Source: Pseudomonadota bacterium
GTDB lineage: Bacteria; Pseudomonadota; Alphaproteobacteria; Rhizobiales; Xanthobacteraceae
Reading direction: 5' to 3'
Length of the DNA: 15,456 bases
Assembly: GCA_023431725.1 (NCBI GenBank)
Contig: JAEYVN010000341.1
Location: 1-15,456, forward strand
The notes beneath the pieces are model-generated. The model worked only from the letters and a program-made list of their open reading frames with translations, did no database searches and was not told the origin of the DNA. The position numbers and the translations under genes are program-made. This document shows, piece after piece, positions 13,001 to 15,456 of the stretch. Every line of letters begins with the position of its first letter. Position 1 is the first letter of the stretch.

Positions 13001-15456
13001 GGCCCGGATGGCATCCGCGGCACGGACGACGATATCGAGAGCGAGTTCCGTACCGGCGTTGACCCCTTCGCCAAGCATGACCACGTGCTCAACATCGACC
13101 GTGCCAAGCAGGTGGAGGACGATCCCGAGCACGACGACGCGCACCTCAACGCCATCGGCATGACCAAGGTGCAGCGCGACAACCTGCTGACCGCTCACGA
13201 CGAAACCGCAGACAAGAACTACATCCGCTTCATGGGCGGGGAGCACGTCATCATCGGCGGCTCCGAGGGGAACGACACCATCATCGCCGATTTCGGTGAC
13301 GACGCCATCTGGGGCGGCGGTGGCGATGACCGGATCGAGGGCGGCGCGGGCGTCGACCTGATCATCGGCGGCGCCGGCAACGACATCATCACCGACTCCG
13401 GCGATACCGGGGACTTCATCAAGGGCGAGGATGGTGACGACATCATCGCCAATTCCAACGGCCTCGACGTGCTCATGGGCGGCGATGGCAAGGACGTCTT
13501 CTTCGTCGGCGTCGACGGCACCGAAGTGTTCGCCGGCGAGGGTGACGACTTCATCCTCGGTGGCGCCGACCACGACTTTATCCTCGGCAACGAGGGCGAT
13601 GACTGGATGGAGGGTGGCGACGGCTTCGACGTTCTGAACGGTGACAATTCCGAGCTGTTCTTCAACTCGACCATCATCGGCCATGACGTTGCGTTCGCGG
13701 GTGAGAACGAGAACGACTTCGACATGGAGTCCGGCGACGACATCATGGTCCAGGGCGAGTCCGTGATGCGCAACGAAGGCATGTTCGGCTTCGACTGGGC
13801 CATCCACAAGGGCAACCGGATCGCCGCCGACTCCGACATGCGGATCCCGATCTTCACCACGGTGGCCGACGACATCCTGCGCGACCGCTTCGACCAGACC
13901 GAAGCACTCTCGGGCTGGATCCACAACGACGTGCTCAGGGGCGACGATCGTGGGAGCAAGGAGGAGATCGAGACCGAACTCGACATGACCAACCACGAGC
14001 TGACGCAGGCCGGCGTCAATCGCATCGAAGGCCTGCGTGAACTGCTCGGCAACCTCATCCCCGATATTCCGGCCGGCTATACCGGCGATCTCGAGGACCT
14101 CATCGCCTTCAAGGCCGGCAACATCCTGATCGGCGGCGACGGCAACGACACGTTTGAAGGCCGCGGCGGCGACGACTTCATCCATGGCGACGCCTGGTTG
14201 AACGTCCGCATCCGCATCACCGGGCAGGAGATTGTGGGCGGCAAGGTGGTTGGCCAGGCCAATAGTGCCGCCAACGAGATCGCGACCGTCGATACGCTGA
14301 AGCATGTCTTCACTGCTTCGGACGCTGCTGATCCTAGCTGGGTCGGCAAGTCACTCTATGACCTGATGATGGCGCGGGTCATCGTCCCGAGCCAGATGCA
14401 CATTCATCGCGAGATCCTCTACGATGAGGATCCGTCCAACAACATCGACACGGCGATCTTCGCCGGCAACCGCGACTGGTACGAAATCACCGAGTTCGAG
14501 GACGGCAAGGTTCGTGTGGCGCGGCGTGAGATGGAGGAGGTCGATCCGCAGATTGACGAGGGCGTCGATACCCTCATCGGCATCGAGCGCATCCAGTTCT
14601 CCGACCAGACCGTGGTGCTCCAGCAATCGGGCAATCACGAGCCCGTCGGGCGGCTGACCATTCTTGGTCTGCCCGCCACGGAAGGGGTCGAACTCAAGGT
14701 CAACGCCAACAACGTCTATGACGCCAACAACCCGGGTCCAGTTGGCGTCGGCAACGTGCCCAATATGACGTTCCGCTGGCAGATCGAACGTAACGACGGC
14801 ACCGGCGACTATATCAACATCCCGGGCGCCTTTGGCACGACCTTCACGCCAGGCGACGAGCATACCGGCCTGCGCATCCGTGTCGTCGGCACCTATGTCG
14901 ACGCCGGCGGTGTCACCGAGACCGTGATGTCGCTCACCACGGACATGGTCGTTGGCACCAACGATCAGCCGGTCGGACCACTCCTGATCAGCGACATGTC
15001 TCCGACTGAAGGCCAGACGCTGACCATGACCGTCGCGTTCGACGATGCCGACGGCATCACTGACGCCTTCGAGGAAGGCCTGATTGCCTATCAGTGGCAA
15101 TACTCAAGCAATGGCGGAGCATCGTGGACCGATGTTCCGGGCGCTACCGGTCTGAACTGGACCATCCCAACGGACAACAATAGCAGCACCAGCACGAGTG
15201 GCGACTTTGGCGGCCGAATTGTCCGAGCGCGTGTGACCTATACCGACGATCTCGGCAACGAGCATACCGTGTTCTCTGACCCGACTGGCGTCGTCGGTGA
15301 TCGTTTCGACGCCAATCTCACGAGCAGCGAGCCGACGACCCTCAACGGAGCTGGCGGGGACGACCATTTCATCGGCGACGACAGTGCCGAAACTCTCAAC
15401 GGCAACGCCGGCAGCGACATACTTGAGGGCGGCAACGGCACCGATACCCTCAACGG
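10004..15456 (+). CDS. Giant secreted animal-type heme peroxidase with RTX repeats (MopA/peroxicin-like), 3' partial
   Basis: The frame runs 1817 codons without a stop to the window edge. The N-terminal region (1-270) has no signal peptide and includes YGLRTVDGTYNN. The peroxidase-cyclooxygenase domain (about 275-985) has FGQFFDHGLD with Q293, heme-linking D296 and distal H297; a calcium-loop equivalent T362-x-F364-x-D366; VRTSHSFLDDIAH; proximal H579 in FHSEHNRQ; YRFGHSM (689-694); INISRGRD (R811, D814); and DRFYY (964-968), all matching myeloperoxidase-type signatures. RTX blocks follow at 1085-1215, 1377-1396 and from 1782, with two Ig-like repeats at 1544-1765. Bacterial relatives include peroxicins and MopA, the Mn(II)-oxidising peroxidase of Aurantimonas and Erythrobacter. 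It probably oxidises halides, phenolics or Mn(II) with H2O2 outside the cell after type I secretion; the substrate is not decidable here. It is divergent from the kinase gene. Confidence 0.93.
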   Translation, partial: MAVKLNLHDLEFILKQIKIAEAHSSGIPLNEIRVDANGVYGTEGQLAISQPHLPYGLRTVDGTYNNIIPGRELWGAADQTMPRMFDPHWRNETDGDSFDPDGPSQPAPTIVDGNYNSGGETPGTGGNIADADPRIISNLIVDQSPNNPAALIAALRYAGHEGDLTAKMASVTEPFALLHVAKVANARVASWQKTLDDVDAAIAAALAKVPPDMATAGQLNGIRSTVESGLEEAIGQAIAPNNAAIGAQAALDLAATDLGIEFEVDGTSLKIPNVAPDEGLSAPFNGWMTFFGQFFDHGLDLISKGGDGTIYVPLQPDDPLYVPGGFTNFMVLTRATQVAGPGADGVLGTADDTQREAVNTTTPFIDQNQTYTSHPSHQVFLREYAEHPVTGRIVATGRLLDGEHGGLPTWKDVKENALEFLGIELTDRDVFNIPLIRTDLYGKFIPDPVTGFAQVIINIGYDGIPNTTDDITMSGTPDNPVKLNPATGGTEPVRTSHSFLDDIAHNAVPVLDTNGILVTDGVPVGQVDPAGNAVQFNPLTGRNTEYDNELLDKHFVTGDGRGNENIGLTAVHHVFHSEHNRQVAVTQLEILKSKDIDFINEWLLTELTPAQVADIPTGGVALANYAQTLNWDGERLFQTARFATEMQYQHLVFEEFGRKVQPMIDLFVFNTQTDIDPAIFAEFAHVVYRFGHSMLTEEISRLFLDAQGNPIRYEQDGTAVQLLDANGNPILDNAGNPLLDGWGNNIGLIEAFLNPVAFDQNGTISHDQAAGAIFRGMSQVRGNEIDEFIVDALRTNLLGLPLDLAAINISRGRDTGMPTLNQAREQLYAATTSTFVKPYESWSEFAANLKNPASVINFIAAYGKHASLVLLEDATVEEKRAAATLLVLGDGGAVGDVTINGVTYTDRLAFLNSLGTWNADTSGLNDIDLWIGGLAEKKMPFGGMLGSTFNAVFEAQMEMLQDLDRFYYLTRTQGLNLLNELENNAFSKLVAINSDMVAPGPDGIRGTDDDIESEFRTGVDPFAKHDHVLNIDRAKQVEDDPEHDDAHLNAIGMTKVQRDNLLTAHDETADKNYIRFMGGEHVIIGGSEGNDTIIADFGDDAIWGGGGDDRIEGGAGVDLIIGGAGNDIITDSGDTGDFIKGEDGDDIIANSNGLDVLMGGDGKDVFFVGVDGTEVFAGEGDDFILGGADHDFILGNEGDDWMEGGDGFDVLNGDNSELFFNSTIIGHDVAFAGENENDFDMESGDDIMVQGESVMRNEGMFGFDWAIHKGNRIAADSDMRIPIFTTVADDILRDRFDQTEALSGWIHNDVLRGDDRGSKEEIETELDMTNHELTQAGVNRIEGLRELLGNLIPDIPAGYTGDLEDLIAFKAGNILIGGDGNDTFEGRGGDDFIHGDAWLNVRIRITGQEIVGGKVVGQANSAANEIATVDTLKHVFTASDAADPSWVGKSLYDLMMARVIVPSQMHIHREILYDEDPSNNIDTAIFAGNRDWYEITEFEDGKVRVARREMEEVDPQIDEGVDTLIGIERIQFSDQTVVLQQSGNHEPVGRLTILGLPATEGVELKVNANNVYDANNPGPVGVGNVPNMTFRWQIERNDGTGDYINIPGAFGTTFTPGDEHTGLRIRVVGTYVDAGGVTETVMSLTTDMVVGTNDQPVGPLLISDMSPTEGQTLTMTVAFDDADGITDAFEEGLIAYQWQYSSNGGASWTDVPGATGLNWTIPTDNNSSTSTSGDFGGRIVRARVTYTDDLGNEHTVFSDPTGVVGDRFDANLTSSEPTTLNGAGGDDHFIGDDSAETLNGNAGSDILEGGNGTDTLN
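12173..12244 (+). repeat. Three tandem 8-residue D-x2-G-N-[PN] repeats inside the peroxidase domain
   Basis: Residues 724-747 of the peroxidase read as three consecutive octads, DANGNPIL, DNAGNPLL and DGWGNNIG. A related single copy, DAQGNPI, starts at residue 705. They follow the YRFGHSM helix and precede the SRGRD segment, so they sit as an insert in the catalytic domain. The repeated Asp/Asn/Gly pattern suggests stacked beta-turns and possibly extra calcium binding; that role is inferred. Confidence 0.7.
13256..13648 (+). repeat. RTX nonapeptide block 1 (hemolysin-type calcium-binding)
   Basis: Residues 1085-1215 of the peroxidase carry many G-G-x-G-x-D-x-U-x units, such as GGSEGNDTI, GGGGDDRI, GGAGVDLI, GGAGNDII, MGGDGKDVF, NEGDDWM and GGDGFDVL. 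Such blocks fold as calcium-filled parallel beta-rolls once the protein is outside the cell and are a hallmark of type I secretion substrates. Confidence 0.92.
14132..14191 (+). repeat. RTX nonapeptide block 2
   Basis: Residues 1377-1396 are two clear RTX units, GGDGNDTFE and GRGGDDFIHGD. They are followed by about 150 residues that end in DEGVDTLIGIERIQFSDQTV, an element commonly seen after RTX repeats in secreted alphaproteobacterial proteins. Confidence 0.88.
14633..15298 (+). repeat. Two tandem Ig-like domains in the peroxidase tail
   Basis: Residues about 1544-1652 and 1653-1765 are diverged copies of one unit. Each opens with N-x-[EQ]-PVG, then has [AP]TEG, a central aromatic-W-Q ([FY]-[RQ]-WQ), a GA[FT]G turn, and a strand pattern I-R-[VA]-x-V-x-[TY]-Y-x-D-x-x-G. 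This resembles Ig-like beta-sandwich repeats of large secreted or surface proteins, which often mediate adhesion or spacing. At DNA level the copies are too diverged to align closely. Confidence 0.75.
15347..15456 (+). repeat. RTX nonapeptide block 3 (cut by window end)
   Basis: From residue 1782 the protein returns to RTX units, GAGGDDHFI, GNAGSDIL and GGNGTDTLN, and is still in this pattern at the window edge. The presence of this third block implies substantially more protein, probably including a type I secretion signal, beyond the window. Confidence 0.9.

Noticed and set aside
13256..13648. Repetitive DNA that could suggest a CRISPR or satellite array
   Set aside because: The periodicity is in the protein (RTX nonapeptides in one open frame), units are not identical at DNA level, and no constant repeat with unique spacers exists.
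12107..14305. A 732-codon open frame on the - strand opposite the peroxidase
   Set aside because: It lies antisense to clear RTX and peroxidase coding sequence. Its protein is a monotonous V/A/D/E/G mixture, as expected when GGC and GAC-rich RTX codons are read backwards, and it shows no domain or ribosome site.

Overview
The window looks like a GC-rich alphaproteobacterial chromosome segment, most plausibly Hyphomicrobiales (Bradyrhizobiaceae-like). This rests on the style of the Kdp proteins, on roughly 60% GC in most genes, and on a giant RTX-type animal heme peroxidase of a kind common in alphaproteobacteria. The species is inferred, not proven.

Left part (1-6141, + strand): the end of a kdp operon. 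It holds kdpB (5' end cut by the window edge), kdpC, kdpD and kdpE, which encode two subunits of the high-affinity K+-transporting P-type ATPase and the sensor kinase/response regulator pair that normally controls it. The genes are tightly packed: the kdpC Shine-Dalgarno overlaps the kdpB stop, there are 36 bases between kdpC and kdpD, and kdpD and kdpE overlap by ATGA. kdpF and kdpA would lie upstream, outside the window.

Middle (6187-9668, - strand): a second, unrelated signalling unit read right to left. It holds a membrane-bound NarL/UhpB-type histidine kinase, a NarL/FixJ-type response regulator with a LuxR helix-turn-helix, and a family-4-like glycosyltransferase that meets kdpE tail to tail. 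A 177-base gap between kinase and regulator carries a striking near-perfect inverted repeat. Sampled stretches of this unit are visibly less GC-rich than the flanking genes.

Right part (9669-15456): a 335-base divergent intergenic region, then one very large + strand open frame that runs off the window after 1817 codons without a stop. It encodes an animal (peroxidase-cyclooxygenase superfamily) heme peroxidase domain followed by RTX calcium-binding nonapeptide blocks and Ig-like repeats. This is the layout of secreted bacterial 'peroxicins' and of MopA-type Mn(II)-oxidising peroxidases. There is no N-terminal signal peptide, so type I secretion by a C-terminal signal beyond the window is expected.

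The kinase/regulator pair sits head to head with the peroxidase, so it may control that gene, its own operon with the glycosyltransferase, or both. This is an inference from layout only. The most noteworthy items are the peroxidase with its internal repeats and altered calcium ligand, the palindromic element before the response regulator, and the possible kinase-regulator-glycosyltransferase-peroxidase module.
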